Shown here one piece after another: positions 48,151 through 61,230 of a DNA stretch of 64,000 bases (position 1 is the stretch's first letter; every line of letters starts with the position of its first letter). The notes beneath the pieces were generated by a model. That model saw only the letters and a list, made by a program, of their open reading frames with translations, was not told the DNA's origin and ran no database searches. The stretch is from contig LUCM01005903.1 in NCBI GenBank assembly GCA_008360955.1, positions 1-64,000 of the forward strand, read 5' to 3'. The stretch comes from Fasciolopsis buskii (lineage: Eukaryota; Platyhelminthes; Trematoda; Plagiorchiida; Fasciolidae). The translations under genes and the position numbers were made by a program.

Positions 48151-48995
48151 TCGATCATGCATCTCAGATAGGATTCGCATATCGTTGTTTGATTGTGGTG
48201 ATCGTGGTTTACATTTTCTCCTACTAGCCGTTTCGGTTGACGCACGAAAAAGTGATGTTCGATACTAGGAAGATCCCCTGTCACTATTGTTTTCAGGGTT
48301 CGAGTAAAGACGATAACAGTTGTCCGATGAAGTGACTCAGTAAATTCTCTACTTAACTGTTGTGTCTCGTGGTTTCATCGGTTCTGTCATACAGTTCGCA
48401 AAACTAATCTGGCGAGTGAACGGTAGCGACCAAAGATATTTGTGCATCCGCGTTATTTCTCCAAAGACCTGTTGCGTTTGTCCCCTTCCGTTGTGTGGAA
48501 AGGAACATAAAAGTGTCTCAAGCTGCCGGGAACTGAACGGCTTACATGTGCCTTGACTGAAATTCCTGCCAAACACACCAACATACACAGGAAATCAGGT
48601 TGCAAGAATACAGCAATGCGTCTATCAATTTCAATGGGTGGCTAGCTAGATTAATTTCTTCTCGGTCTGTTATCGAAAGACCTTGTGATCGTGTAGCCCA
48701 TTCCACCGAACAGCATTATTGGATAGCAGTTACGAGTTTTAGTGCCTTCATGAAACTCAATCACGAAAGGATGATGCCATCACACTCAATCAGAAGAGAT
48801 ATGAGAAAATCGTGCAGAGGTTCACAGTGAATAACACAGATTTTGACAATACACCGAGAACGGTTACATTTCCAGAAGAGAATAGCAGGTGCAAACACTG
48901 TGCTGGAGGTAATATTCAGTGCCGTTCTACGATAGAAAAAAAGATGAGAATCGGAGGTAAATGAAATATGTACAACCGGTGCGAGCAGTGTTTCG

Positions 48996-49359
48996 TCATG
49001 TCGCGTCAACAGGAATATTGCCACTTCGGTATTCTCGCAACAGATCGACGGGAGCTGCATTGGTTTCTAAGTGAATCGCATACAACCGACGTAGAACTCG
49101 GAATGCAGCCAGATTTGCATAAGGTGTCAACGTAACGGGATCCAAATATCGTGCAGGCAATCCAGTTATCGGACAAATACGCATGCGGCGTCGCGGTCGA
49201 GGTACCGGGGGAACTGGTGCCACCGCACCAGGTTCCGGTAGTGGCGTCGCAGTTTGTGGCATGGCTGCGCGCAGCGCGGCAGAATCGGCAAAGGTAATCA
49301 GATTTCGAGAACAACGGGCATCGCGATCAGCAATAATTGGTGCCGCGCGTATGGTCGAG
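48996..49359 (-). CDS. VPS72: VPS72/YL1, last exon with YL1_C domain
   Basis: The acceptor 'ttggtcttttag' ends at 49360; the exon begins with the last base of a codon (GG + C) and runs to TGA at 48998-48996. It carries 'CSRNLITFADSAALRAAMP', which aligns with the CSRTFITFSD segment of animal YL1 proteins, a proline-rich linker, and 'CPITGLPARYLDPVTLTPYA' followed by 'NLAAFRVLRRLY', the YL1_C domain (CPVTG-x-PA-x-Y-x-DP pattern). YL1 is a subunit of SRCAP/SWR1 and TIP60/EP400-type nuclear complexes and binds H2A.Z-H2B; that role is known for the family and inferred here. The C-terminal tail after the domain is short and differs from vertebrates. Confidence 0.93.
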
Positions 49360-52357
49360 CTAAAAGACCAAATAAATCAAGTTGGTAAAACAAACCATGG
49401 ACTGGCTGTATTTGATAATGTCTTTTTACCATCGTAATTTCTGATTTCTGTGTAATGGTAAAGGACAATCTAGCATCGAATTACAAAACATGTTCAATGG
49501 AAAGTGTCCCTATGGCAACTTGCCGACTACTTAGCGTATATGGTTTGCTATATCTGAGTTTAATTCTACCCAAACGAGGAGATAAAGTGGAGTCCTGCTG
49601 CACTGCTTAGCTAATCAAACCAATGATCACGGGACTCCAAAACTACAAACTGTAAAACAACCACGTTAAGACACGGACCATTAAGACAGCCAACACGAGA
49701 ACTAATCACCAGAGAATCCCTTTGGAAATGATCACAAAAGAATAAAATACTTCAGTGGAAGAAAAAAGGTTAGTGAATGAACATTTTCAATCAGCATTAC
49801 TACAATAAATTGCCGAGATGTTTATGGGAGCGTTTTGTATCATGATCAACGATAAAGAAACAATGTACAGACTCATTTTCAGCGTGAAAATCGAGTTAGT
49901 TATTGTTCTTAACTGACGTGTTGGATCGGAACACAACCAATGGTGAAACTGTGCAGAAACGCCAGTCCGGCCCTTAGCAAAAGATGGTTTCGGAGACGAA
50001 TGCTAAATCATAGTGGTGTATTGTTGTTGACATCATACCATATTAGTTTCGTGGATATGCTTCTAAACACGCGTTCGGCGATTATATTTGAATATAAGAA
50101 AAATCAATTCATCGATCCAAATAACTGTTATCAATCGTTAGCCTCTCAAACACATCCCCATTGTTTACTCGAAAACCGAATTTCGGTAAAGTTCAGCCAA
50201 TAAAGAAGTAAGAAAGCGAATTTTTGGGAAAAATCCAAGTTCATAGACTGGATGACACATTGTGGATGGAAGTTGTGTTCTACAAAAAGTTGTCGATCTC
50301 ATTTGTCGAGCAAACCCGACTTGACTTGGGAGTTGCAAATATATCCCAAATCCAGGACGTGACTTTTGCGTGCTCTCACACTTCCTGGGCATCGTTGACA
50401 ATCGCCTGTATCTTCAATTTAATCAGATCATCGTAACAAGCCGAACGATTTTAACTCATTATATGGAGAAACAAGAATGGGTTTAGTTAGAACAAGAATA
50501 TCCCGAACGGACGGTGTGGAGCTTTGGTGCCTTCGTGTTGTAGGAGCGGGAAAGCGTTTTTTTGTCTGACATTGTATATCCTATACAAAGAATGAACAGA
50601 TTTTTGGTTTCCCTTTGAAAGAAAGCACTAATCAATAATGGACACGGGGGACTTATGCCGGAGCAATACCAGACTTGGGTATTTGTGATCACTCTGTCTG
50701 AAGCTGAGAGCAATGTACTTTGATCTTATCAAGAGTCTACGGAAAAAACGTGATGTGAGAAATGAGAGTATCAGATTTGATATATTTCAGTGATTGCTGA
50801 AGACACGTTCTGAACAAAATTATTAGCGCCCGAGTCACGTCGGTACCAATGAATCTTTATTCGACTTCCAGGAGTTTAAGAAATATAACAGGTCTGCGGA
50901 TCACTGTGGTGATAAGCAACAATTGACTTCCTCTCAGATCGCTACTAGACCCGAAATGCTAAGACCTCCAAGCTTCAGGATTATGGTTGCCAGATCTCCT
51001 CCCATCCAAAAGGCCCTAGTGACTGTGATATACGGTCCTTCCACTATATCACTGGCATGTTTTTACATGAAGCATACCCTGGATCCGAGTCAACCACCAC
51101 CCGATTTGCGTCAAACTGAAGGAAAACCACACCAATCGAGAGAATACGTTTACTAAATTATGGCAGTGAAACTCGGAGCCTCTCTCGTAGATATTGCCGA
51201 TTCTCTACATCGTCAACTTTCTTAGAAATGAAAGAAACATCTTCGCGTCACCACGGCAAAATCTGCCATATTCGCAATGCATTATCGTTTGATCCGTTTG
51301 CAATGTTTTTATCATTTTGTTCGTGCACGAATAAATAGTTTGGAAGGGAACAACAACAAGAGACAACTTTTGTGAATAATTTCCCTCACGAAAGTTTTTA
51401 ACAGGTCAGCACTTGGCATGCACTTATCAGCAAAATTGGAGGAACGCCGAATTAAGGCGATCAGCGATTTCTACTATTGCGCAGCATAATTGTACTCCAT
51501 GCTTTATTTCGCAACCAATCCATATTCCATATCTGTTGACAGCTGGAACGTTTAGATATTTTTCAGCTTTACCCGGACGATGGTGTGTACAATACCGGTA
51601 ATAATCTACGTCAGGACTGAAGAGAAAAACTCCGTCGGAAATTTTTGCCAAGACCATAGGTTAACTCTGTGGTCAGTCTAGGACTTGACTGATTTCCTCT
51701 AAGAAAGACATGCTCTTGGCACGGTCTATTCCTTTACTAAGAGGAGAATGATGGCTGGAAGAGCTTAAACACAAAACCAAGGCGAAAAAGAGACGTTTTC
51801 TATGACACGTTAGTGACATGCATACAGTGGATTTGATCGAGGTTTTTAATAAGTTCATTAACATCTAAGTTGTAGTACCAAAAGAATTTACTGTTTCTCG
51901 CCCACTGCTTCACTGTCACGATAACGACGCAAACGATTAACGGAGCAGGCTTAAATGACCACGACACAAAGTCATCTTTGATATAGACCAAGATCCTTCC
52001 AAAACAAAGTTTTTCCTATTCGTGATCAACTATGATTATTAGACCTCAGTTAAGTCAAAATACCCCTATTTAATAAATAATTGTCTTCAGCCTATAAATA
52101 CACGCGTCATCCCAGGAAGAATGTTTCATAAAACACAATTGTGTCTGTTAGACAAGCGAGCTTGTTAGTATTTATTAATGCAGCCTAGGATAAATTCCAA
52201 TAGCCTTCCGAAAACGCTTACGAAATTTTCATGCTCCCGTTCAGAAGCGTTTACCTAGACAACCAAGGTCATTCATGTTTAAATGGCATTGTCACAGTCT
52301 ACAAGCCGATATATTAAGTGAAAGTTGTAAATAAACTCTTGAGCCAAGTTATGTAGG
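49360..52357. other. VPS72 last intron, 3' part
   Basis: No gene recognised. A 'aaagagacgttttctatg' segment at about 51786 recurs at about 52876, a minor repeat. Short frames only. Confidence 0.45.
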
Positions 52358-52700
52358 TTATATCCAAAACCTTCGTCGTAATTAGGCTACCTGCAGAGAA
52401 GTCATCGATCAATGGGGATCGATTGCTTGCACTAGCGGACAGTAGCCGTGCAAATCAGTGACGGATAGGTGCAGCATCATATGGTGATGCTCAACAAACC
52501 GTTCAGAGTCTGCCCGGTAGCCCAATGGATAGGGCGTTCGACTCAGAATCGTTGGTCCCGGGTTCGCGTCCCAGTTCGGGCGCGGTGGATATGCACTGCT
52601 AATAATTCCTGACAAGGATGAAACGGCTGCACAATGCTTCCATGGTTTCCTAGTGGTGAGTTGAGTAAGCATATCACATGGTGAATTATTTCATGTAATC
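52358..52700 (+). repeat. Repeat with tRNA-like core, copy 2
   Basis: Plus-strand copy of 43590-43251. It starts at 'ggttatatccaaaacc', carries the hairpin around 'atcgatcaatggggatcgat' (52404-52423), the tRNA-like unit, and ends 'tggtgaattatttcatg'. Both copies share the region on each side of the tRNA-like unit, so the mobile unit is about 340 bases. It lies within a VPS72 intron, antisense to that gene. Confidence 0.85.
52512..52581 (+). tRNA. tRNA-like core, probably not functional
   Basis: Acceptor 'gcccgg' pairs with 'tcgggc', D arm 'gcccaatggatagggc', T arm 'ccggg ttcgcgt cccag'. The anticodon stem has about three pairs, and the acceptor arm is one base short on the 5' side. The A- and B-boxes are well kept, which would allow pol III transcription of the repeat. 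Confidence 0.5.
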
Positions 52701-53199
52701 TCATGACGTTTGCTGATACTTCTTTACGTCTCGCGAGTGCTAGAACCCTGAGAAGACTAAGAAATGAGATTTTTGAGTGAAGCATAATGGGCGGCATACA
52801 TATATGCTAATGAACCCACCTGATATCACCAAAACCAAGATGAAAAACGAAAAAAATCTAAACGATGGAAAAACAGAAAGAGACGTTTTCTATGGCATGC
52901 TAAAAGAATGAGTGCAGTAGAGGGAGAATGTTCCAAAGCCAGTGTGATCCACTTCAAGTAGGAAAAGAGAACCGGGGACCATGATCTTGAGACTTGGAGT
53001 AGCTTAGATCCACATAAGATTTGTGTGAGATATAGTGATCCCTAGTTTAGAAGTTTAAAAAGAGAAAAATGAAATACTTGTGCACGTCCTTTTGAGTGAG
53101 TTGTGTCGCGCGGCAGCAGCAAAACACTGAGCCGAGAGGTAACTGAAACCGTAACTACTCCTTCAGCAAACTAGTTTCATTAAAATTCTCAGGCAAATT

Positions 53200-54150
53200 T
53201 CGTCTTACTAACGATGTCACAAAAAAGTGGTCTATCGCGAAAAACTCTCGTTTCGTCTAATTTCAACCCTACAGTATCATGGAAGGAAAATCTGTGGGGA
53301 AAATCGTGTGACAATCCTTTTGATGTAAAACGTTTCATTCTTGGCACGGCGCGGTTTTCTGAACTTTACGGAGCGGAAAACACGAGCGTGCCGGTGGATG
53401 AACAATAAGTGTTTCGGTTCGATTCGCGTCAGCGTTGCCACGCCCACGGCAACATCTCATTTGGTCAGTTGAAGCTAAATTTGAGCTAGCATTTGTGCAG
53501 CTGTTTGTCTTCTATAATCAATCACTCAGCAGGACGATTATAAATCCGGCAAAGTTTCAGCGTAATCAAAACCAAGTACCGGATGTTGAATGGAATACTG
53601 AAATTAAACTAAGCAATACTTTTTGATTCTATGGAAGAAGCCATAACCATTCAATGGCTGTGGGTAGTTGCAAGAAAAATTACAAAACAACGCTAAGTAG
53701 ATTAATCAAAACATTTTTTTGTCGTTTAAATGATAATAAAATGTACAAGCGCGAGCTGGTTTTCAGTGACTACCGGACAGTGAGTGTGATGAGTGCGTTT
53801 GGCAAACAATCACAAACTAAGCAACACATTTGTCGCCAAAAAACCAAACTCTATCAAGTTATTCCAGGAATTGTCAAGTTTGTTCTTCTAGTGATTATTT
53901 GCATTTTAAACGATAAAGCTCCATGAGAATTCCTCGTTTTCCTTTGAGTCTGGTTTGTGATTTTACATGTGGATGGATGTTAATGGTACCTATCAAAATG
54001 TACCAGGTGTACGAGCGTTTCCAAAGTTTAAAGGAATGGAACAGGCGAAATAGTTATTACACGACGACCAACTTATATCGGATCAGATTGTCCCGAAAGT
54101 TTGATGTGATCACATTTGATGAAAGTCTAAGTTTCGCTATAACGAAGTGA
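53200..54150 (+). other. Series of coding-like plus frames, unidentified
   Basis: Three plus frames follow one another: 53214-53408 (64 codons, with 'NPFDVKRFILGTARFSELYG'), 53654-53926 (90 codons, ends in a membrane-like 'VKFVLLVIICILN') and 53923-54150 (75 codons, 'YQVYERFQSLKEWNRRNSYY'). They have a natural amino acid mix and lie antisense in a VPS72 intron. No domain recognised. They could be a decayed transposon or retrocopy. A later short frame (54714-54860, 'GLVSIGITTGIDILAKDENI') has the same look. Confidence 0.25.
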
Positions 54151-54265
54151 TCAAAATCAACTCAGTCATATCGGACTCGTATATTAAAAAACCAGCATTA
54201 CTACGATTGTGCGGACGTGTAACCGCGCCACCAGTCGCACTCTTAACGAATAACAATTGACTTAC

Positions 54266-54413
54266 CCATCAGTGGTCATAGTAACGCCGTACATATCGGG
54301 CTGGTCTTCCATTGAGGGTACCGTAAACGAATGGTAGCGTATCATTGGTGTAGAATGCACCGTCTTCTGTATCCTAGCTTTTTTCTTCTCTATTTCTAAC
54401 CGTTGATAACGTG
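54266..54413 (-). CDS. VPS72: VPS72/YL1, internal exon
   Basis: A 148-base exon. Acceptor 'cccgctcttcacag' ends at 54414, donor 'gtaagt' (perfect consensus) starts at 54265. It opens with CA, which joins G from the exon at 57737 to give GCA, and ends with GG, joined by C of the last exon. The peptide 'RYQRLEIEKKKARIQK' and 'MIRYHSFTVPSM' match the YERLEADKKK and ITYHS-x-TVP segments of YL1 proteins, just after the N-terminal YL1 region. Confidence 0.93.
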
Positions 54414-54866
54414 CTGTGAAGAGCGGGAGGGAAAGTGTGAAGTGAAGGCAAAACAACTGTTACCATGATATTAGGGATGATGTTGCTGTCACACATACCT
54501 GCTCCATGGTAGCCTCAGCGTCTAAATTTTGACTGATGTTAACCAGACGAAGAATAAAATCGGTCATGAGATGCCAAATGGATACAATCGACATGTCTTG
54601 CCAACCATATGTCAAGAATAAACTTAACTAAAGCCTTAAAGATAGCCAATGGTAACTGCAAAAAATTGATTAGTTACTGAAAACATTCGGCAGTCTCCTT
54701 CAAGGGACTGAGAATGGAAGAAAAACCAGCTGGGTTGGTTAGTATTGGAATTACAACGGGTATCGATATTTTGGCGAAGGATGAGAACATTTTAAGAGAC
54801 TTTTATTCGCCAAAGATTTATTTAAACATAGCTCGCATCAACTGCGAACCAAACCGATAAAAAAGT

Positions 54867-57736
54867 TAGAATTTTGTCCGTTCATTATACCACGGAACAT
54901 GTGGATCTCGTACTGGCTGCAAAACGGGGGAAAAACTTGAAACTATTCGGTATTCAGAAAAACAGAACTCATCCATATTTGTTGTTTGGTGCAACTCGAC
55001 CCAACCCGTTTTCACTCTGAAAGCGTGAACTACGCGGATTAGGCCAAACCACATCCAGATAGTGATAAGCTAGTGAACAGAATGACAAACCTTCCCCGCT
55101 ACTGGCAATTATCGTACGGTATTTAAGTGGCGCAAGAAAAGTAACAGATAACGTCGAGTGATAACGTAACACAGGGAGCCACCTTTGTTTTCAAGTTGGT
55201 TCCTGTAATGGAAACGATGGAGGACAAATTTGTCAAGAAGCCTCATTCACCCTGAATGTACCGGAGCTTGTTGTGGGACCAGAATGTTACGGATGTGGGA
55301 TGACAAAAAATTGTTACCTTACTGAACACTAGTTCTTTAAAGTCACGTTTCTTAGATACTAAAACACCTGATATGCATGGAATAGTTCAAAATCCATTAT
55401 GATTAAGAGGCGTCCTTTTAAATGAATTGACAATGACAGTGGTAGGCTTATCCAGAGATAAGTAAAAAAAAATGCGCATCAACAGCAATCCGGTTTCAAG
55501 ACGGTCAAATAAAACAAACTTCCTATCATTGTAGTTCAGAAAGAAAACCAGCAAAAACATTCAGCTACGTATAATCGACCAACAATGGACAGTTGTTCAA
55601 CCTGGACTGCTATGGAAATGGCATCATTGGGAGATAATTCGTAAAGAAAGATTGCCGTGCTTTTTATAGCTGCTGTCACCGACCTCCGGACATAAGAACA
55701 TTTGGTGACCTTTGCATTAGGTCAATCTAGACTCCGGTATGATGTCAAAAGTTACACTCAGATTAGATTAATCACTGCGCGTCCTCTGGTAGGTCAATTA
55801 CTACTGTCTCAAATTGTGCAGTACATTCATTTAGACTGTGAAATCTCTCATCATGCAACATCAAAATCAAGGCTTAGGAACCATGGAAACCTACAAAATG
55901 ATTATTCCTATTAAGAACCGTCAATGGTGCATATCCACTGGAAGTGCACGATGAATACGTATTAGTGACGAATTTGCTGCACACTGAGCGTTTTCATAGT
56001 TCATAATAGCAAGCTAAGCTTCAATACCACAAAGTGGATGGATTGGATTACTACCCCCGCGTCATCCGATTTTGAAACCATTCATAAACTATACAAACAG
56101 TTTGTCGAAAATGAGAAAACTAATGAATGTGATGCCACAAACGAAAAACTCAAAGATTATGAATACTACTAGTGTGTACAAAAATCAACATGCCATATAG
56201 TGTTTACAATAAGTGAGATAATGCGAAAAGCAACAATGTCGATAAGAAAAATGACAACAGCACGGCATTTTGGTTGTCATCACGGAGTTATTTTTCATAT
56301 ACCAGTTTTCATAACTGTAAAACCTCGGAACGATAAGGATATTTGAACATCTATCAGAAACGAAATACGACCTGTTGCCGAAATTTACAGAAATTCGTGA
56401 TGAGTGGATGAAACAAGGACCGAGTTAGTTAGCTTTCTAACTTTACTTTTTCCAGCAAGGGGAAGTGGATCGTAAGGCACTTTCCTGCCCACGCCAATTA
56501 TCGCGGATGGTTCGGGTGATTCTAATGCATGCTTCTGGAGACAACATTTTCAGTGTCTGTCATTCCGAAGCACCTGCTTTAGGCCATCTGGACTTTTGTC
56601 CGTACAATTTATCGTTAGCGTATATTCCGAGCACTAATTTGATTTTGCATTGCACTCGAAAATGTGTTTACGTGTGCAAAATTATTGCCCCGGGCTTGTT
56701 CTGTATGGAAAGAATGAAAATGTGGTCACCATCATTCGCAAGCCCGGCCGGGGAAACACTAAATGCTTTCCTGATCTCTACTTTTGACGAGGGAATTAGG
56801 AGGGCTTCTCCACTAGAACTTTTAGAAGCCCATACTTGTTTATCATCACCAAAAAGATGGTAGAGAAACGGAAAAATCACGAATAGACGTCCTTTGGTGT
56901 GTGTGCAGCCAGCCTTATAATGGTTTGACAATAATTGAACCAGTAAAAAATAGAGACTAGCCACATATTATTCTACCTGTTTTCGGGTAAAGCTTACCGC
57001 TGAACCAGGACACGAGGGCACGGTAACAAATTAACTACCAAGATAGAATCACTCGCTTTCGGAAATACAGCTACTTATGCGGTTGAGGAAATAGCCGAGT
57101 GCCCCGCGCTAGAGGCACTAGAATTGATGAATCTATTAACTTTTGTCACAAATGTTTAATTTTACAATCAACTTTTATTTCAATTTTGCTTTTTGACCGA
57201 CCGATTATATTTCTACATCAAATTGTAAGGTCTCCATTTCCCTACTCTAATTAACACTGTAAATATAGTAGAGTTCTGAGTGCAAAAACATGTTTCCCTT
57301 GTTGACTGCCCGGCTGCTGCCGATGAACTTTAGTCGCTCGTCTTCGTGTCCTCTTTTCACCCAGTACGAAGTCTGATATTAACCCTGGTGTACTCGTTAG
57401 TGTTAATCAGTAAAAACATGACTGTGCTATTTCCAGTCGAAGGGTTTGCCTGGATGTACAGTTTTTACTCCGAGTCCAGTGTCCTCCAATAAGATTGCAA
57501 TTAGATTGTCTACGCTCCCAACTTTGCGAACCATGTAAAGTCGACGAAACTGTAACGAGACCACATGGTTCACAAACGCTGCGATTCTGACCGTTGTGAG
57601 TGTAGTCCTCATACAAAGTAGCGGAGATAAGCAGGTAAAAACAATGCGACATCAGCTGACGAAAAAAATGAAGGGAGCTGATAATGAATACGCAGAAGAC
57701 ATTTTCAGAGTAATCGATGAGAAATAAAATCTTTAC
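54867..57736. other. VPS72 intron, mostly unassigned
   Basis: Contains a 132-codon plus frame (56465-56863) and an overlapping 98-codon minus frame (56964-56668); neither has a known motif. A plus reading near 56030-56165 ('WMDWITTPASSDFETIHKLY') looks coding-like, in line with the frames at 53.2-54.9 kb. I cannot name it. Confidence 0.35.
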
Positions 57737-57958
57737 CCAGTGAACGGCGATTGATCTCTTCGGTGACTTTGGCTTCCGCTAAAAGCTCCTCTTGAGTGAG
57801 ACGACGTACTTCAGGTACATTTTTTCTTTGAGCAATTTCGGCCAACATTGCCTCACGTCGTATGTCGGTATTTTTTGATCCGGCCAATCGACGTCTTTCA
57901 GCTTCTGCATCTGCGGCAGCAGTCGCTTTTACGGTGCTCTGACGTAGTGTTCGTGGTT
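57737..57958 (-). CDS. VPS72: VPS72/YL1, exon with conserved basic region
   Basis: A 222-base exon between acceptor 'cgttctcatctacag' (ends 57959) and donor 'gtaaag' (starts 57736). It begins AA, completing a GAA codon with the G that ends the exon at 61614, and ends with one base. It encodes 'EPRTLRQSTVKATAAADAEA', then 'RRLTQEELLAEAKVTEEINR' and 'RSL', a near-exact match to the RQST and LTQEELL-x-EAKITEE-x-N-x-RSL segments of YL1 (pfam YL1 N-terminal family). This basic region contributes to histone H2A.Z-H2B handling in studied homologues. Confidence 0.95.
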
Positions 57959-58685
57959 CTGTAGATGAGAACGTTACAAAATATTTACGCAATAAACGGG
58001 GCTACCAATACAGATATGACTGTTCTTGAAACCTGAGCTTGAGAAGTAAAAAATCAATTTATGCTTTTGATACACTCTCTCGATCGACCAACAGATCTGG
58101 TGACTCATTCCCCCACGGAATAGAAAAGAGAGTTGATAGGTATGCAGACTGTTGTTTTTTTGCAACTCTTGGATATCACCTAGGAAACAAAAGTTTTGTG
58201 AACGTGGAACAACAGGAATGATCTGCTTCACTAGTGGACAGATCATGCAACTGGTTGGGCAAATCCTTAGGGAATAAGAAACTAGGAGGACTAAGGGCTG
58301 TGTTGCCAGCATACGCAGCGTAAAATCTTCCCTGACACTGAAACTCCAGTGTATGTTAGTCATTAACAGAAACCGTTACCATCAATGATCGTTCAGGGCT
58401 AAAAGGATAATACTTTTAGAAGTTTAAATGAGCACACTTAACAATGCACACCTTACATAGAAAGTTAGCTTAATCCTCCACTATTGGGTTTTAAGGGATT
58501 TTATGGTTTGCACTACACCCTTCATCACTTTGTTTAGGAACCTTTGATAGATTATTCGGCAGTTTGATTTCGCAGGCTGGTCGGTCTGACTGGGGCGTCA
58601 AACGCAAGTGGAACACATCCTTTTGTGTAGATGCTCTAGCGAATCATAACCGTGTATGCATCACAGGTACATGCACGGAGACGTA

Positions 58686-58687
<2 letters not shown>

Positions 58688-58723
<36 letters not shown>
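58688..58723. repeat. (AT)n microsatellite
   Basis: 36 bases of pure AT dinucleotide, in a VPS72 intron, 12 bases before repeat family C copy 2. Confidence 0.95.
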
Positions 58724-58725
<2 letters not shown>

Positions 58726-58734
58726 GGAGTGCAC

Positions 58735-58870
58735 AAGTATGTGAATGTTTGGACAAGAGAGCATCGGGTACGCATACCTGATGAGCGACAATAACCGCGA
58801 AACCGGTCGAGTGCTCCCGGGCAACTTTTGTTTACGCATCCAGATACTACTTCTTGCTTCTATATATACA
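58735..58870 (+). repeat. Repeat family C, copy 2
   Basis: Matches 36390-36510 as described there. It is followed at 58860 by another short AT-rich tract and then by the RTE copy. Confidence 0.55.
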
Positions 58871-58949
58871 TATATATACCCGCTAGCGAACAGACAACAG
58901 AGACAGACTACTCCTAGTTTGCACAAACAATCTTTTATTCTTATCTAGC

Positions 58950-61230
58950 TCGAATTTCCGATACAGTTCGCGTCCCACAGCGACATGGCGCTCTAACTCG
59001 ACAGGTAGTCTGAGTCAGATCGACCTTGTTGCAGTAAACTACCGTTGGTGCAGTTCTATCCAGAACTGTAGATCGCACTGCACCATGTACGTCGAATCGA
59101 ACCACGAGCTAGTTTTAATACGATTTTCACTCCAGCTCGATGACCATCGACGCAGACTGCGTAGCCAGTCGGCCGTCGAATGTCCATCTGATTTAGCTGT
59201 TCGAAACAGTTGTGAACATAAAGTGCCAGACGAGTTGGTATCTCCAAGGATCAACACTACTGAAGCGCACTGTGACTAAATCAAACAAGCGATGCATTTG
59301 GCAGCAAAGTTCGTCTGTGGTCCTAGAGCTAGATCGAAAATACTGGATTTCACAAGAACCGCTGGGTCGAATGGAATAAAAACTCCAGACCCTTAACTTT
59401 AAGGAAATGAAAAAAACGCTACATCTACAGCGCCAGTTGATGACGATTCCCGGGAAAGGCCGCACGAACTGATGGGCTAAGGTAGTCGGTGAAAAAGGAA
59501 TTAGCAGCTACTTCGGGTAACAAAGACTGGTTAAGCTTATACGCGATAGCAGACTGCGGCGAAATTCGGTTAGTGAAATCTTGTAAGATAGAAATAGATA
59601 GCCGATTCATGACCAACAGCAAAGGTCCGAATGTTTGGCTGATCGCACGCTAATGTAGTAAGTCTGTCAAACACAACTGCGAATCCTTTGGTGCCTCTTG
59701 ACCCCTTAAAGGAAGTGAGTTACAGTTAAATATTCGATCAATGAAGAGAGGAGAAGCAGCTAGTCCTGGCGAACTTCCCCCAGTTCGTTTCAAATCGGGT
59801 AAGGAGGCCGTGATAAAAGCACTTGCTTCTTCGCTTCGTGATACTTCGAACGAGAAGAGCATTCCGTTTCAGTGGGCTACGTCGCTGATTGCATCGTCTT
59901 CAAGGGTACTGGCACTGGATGTAACAATCACCGTGAGCTTAGCTTAATTCCAATAACTACAAAGACGTTAGCTTCCATAACGCTGCGCCGTTTGACACCG
60001 GGTCACGTCTGTAAAACCAGCGAACAGCAGGCCGAATTTCATTCACGTTGAGGTAGCTTTGACAGTTACTCAAAGCACGCCACACACCGCTCACCTAAGA
60101 CCGCAGTCTTCCTCGACTTGAAAGGCCCGTTCGACTCAATGGATCGGACATTGCTATTCAGTGCTCTCCATCGTAAGGGTATGCCGACGAAGTACGTAAA
60201 CCTTCTGTGACTATTGTACTTCCATACTACTGGTCCCGTAAGGATATACGGTGAACTATCAAGTTCATTCGAAACGACTAGTGACGTTCGACAGGGGTTC
60301 AACTTCATCATGGACGAGGAAATGGAGGATGTAGGGATTACACTGGCAAATGGGGAGAAGCTGGTTGACCTAGATTAAGCAGACAACGTCGTGTGCCTAT
60401 ACGAATCTGCAGAATATGCGTAACATAAAACAGACGGACTCTCAAGGTCTGCAGTTGCATTGGGTAGTTCATTTACACCTCCAACGTGTGAAGCACTCTA
60501 GAAAGATTGAAAGACAATAATCGCCAGCTTTATATAGGAAGGAGGAGAACTAACGATTTTGGACCGCCACACTTACTTTGGCAGCTGTGTGACGAATGAT
60601 GGTAGCACGACAGTGGAGATGAGCACACGTATATCCAAAGCTCGAGTGGCAAACACCAGACTGAAACACTTGCGGCGACGGCCCGGCATTTCGCTGGGGT
60701 TGGAAGGTCCTGTTTACTGTGCTGCAGTACGGGCAGTTCTGCCGTATCGTTGCGACATATGGATTATGCGTGTCAAACATGCTTGTTGCTTGGAGCTTTT
60801 CATGACCGACCGCTACTTAGTAGCGCCATGATGGCATCGAGCGACCGAGTGAGTAACGTTGAGTTTCGGAGTCTAGTATTAGGTGCCGGAACTAAGAACA
60901 CTTTATCTCAGTGTATGAAGCTTAGTAGACTTCGTGGGTTGTGTCAAGTGTTGTTTACTGCGAATATTCGTCCATCACATGGTGCCTTATTTTGCATTCA
61001 TCCTATGGAGTGCAAAAAGCCATTTGGAAGGCAGAAAAGGACGTGACAACGTGGAATGGGAAAATGTACAGCGAAATTATTTAAAGTAGGTGTCTCACGT
61101 ATTCGTGGTTGGGGTCCAAAAGACCCATCAACTAGGTGACTGGAGACATTGAAGGATATGACTGTGAACCGTGAACAGTGGCTGTCGGGTTGTCATTGTC
61201 TACCGAATCAGAATGATTGAAAAAGTGTGT
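58950..61230 (+). mobile_element. RTE-type LINE, endonuclease to 3' end
   Basis: The longest RTE copy. It begins with the endonuclease C-terminus: 'SQIDLVAVNYRWCSSIQNCR' (59010) and 'ESNHELVLIRFSLQL' (SDH motif changed to SNH). Then come 'KRGEAASPGELPPVRFKSG' (59745, the GPDEIP region), 'WATSLI', 'LIPITTKTLASITLRRLTPG' (59945), 'AVFLDLKGPFDSMDRTLLFS' (motif A intact FDS), 'TTSDVRQGFNF' (QG box), 'LVDLDXADNVVCLYES' (YADD damaged by a stop) and 'TYFGSCVTNDGSTTVEMSTR' (60573). The 3' end has 'TVNREQWLSGCHCLPNQND'. Many stops and shifts: dead. It sits in a VPS72 intron in opposite direction. Confidence 0.9.

Noticed and set aside
56465..56863. 132-codon plus frame as a nested gene
   Set aside because: An overlapping minus frame looks equally plausible and neither has motifs or splice borders.
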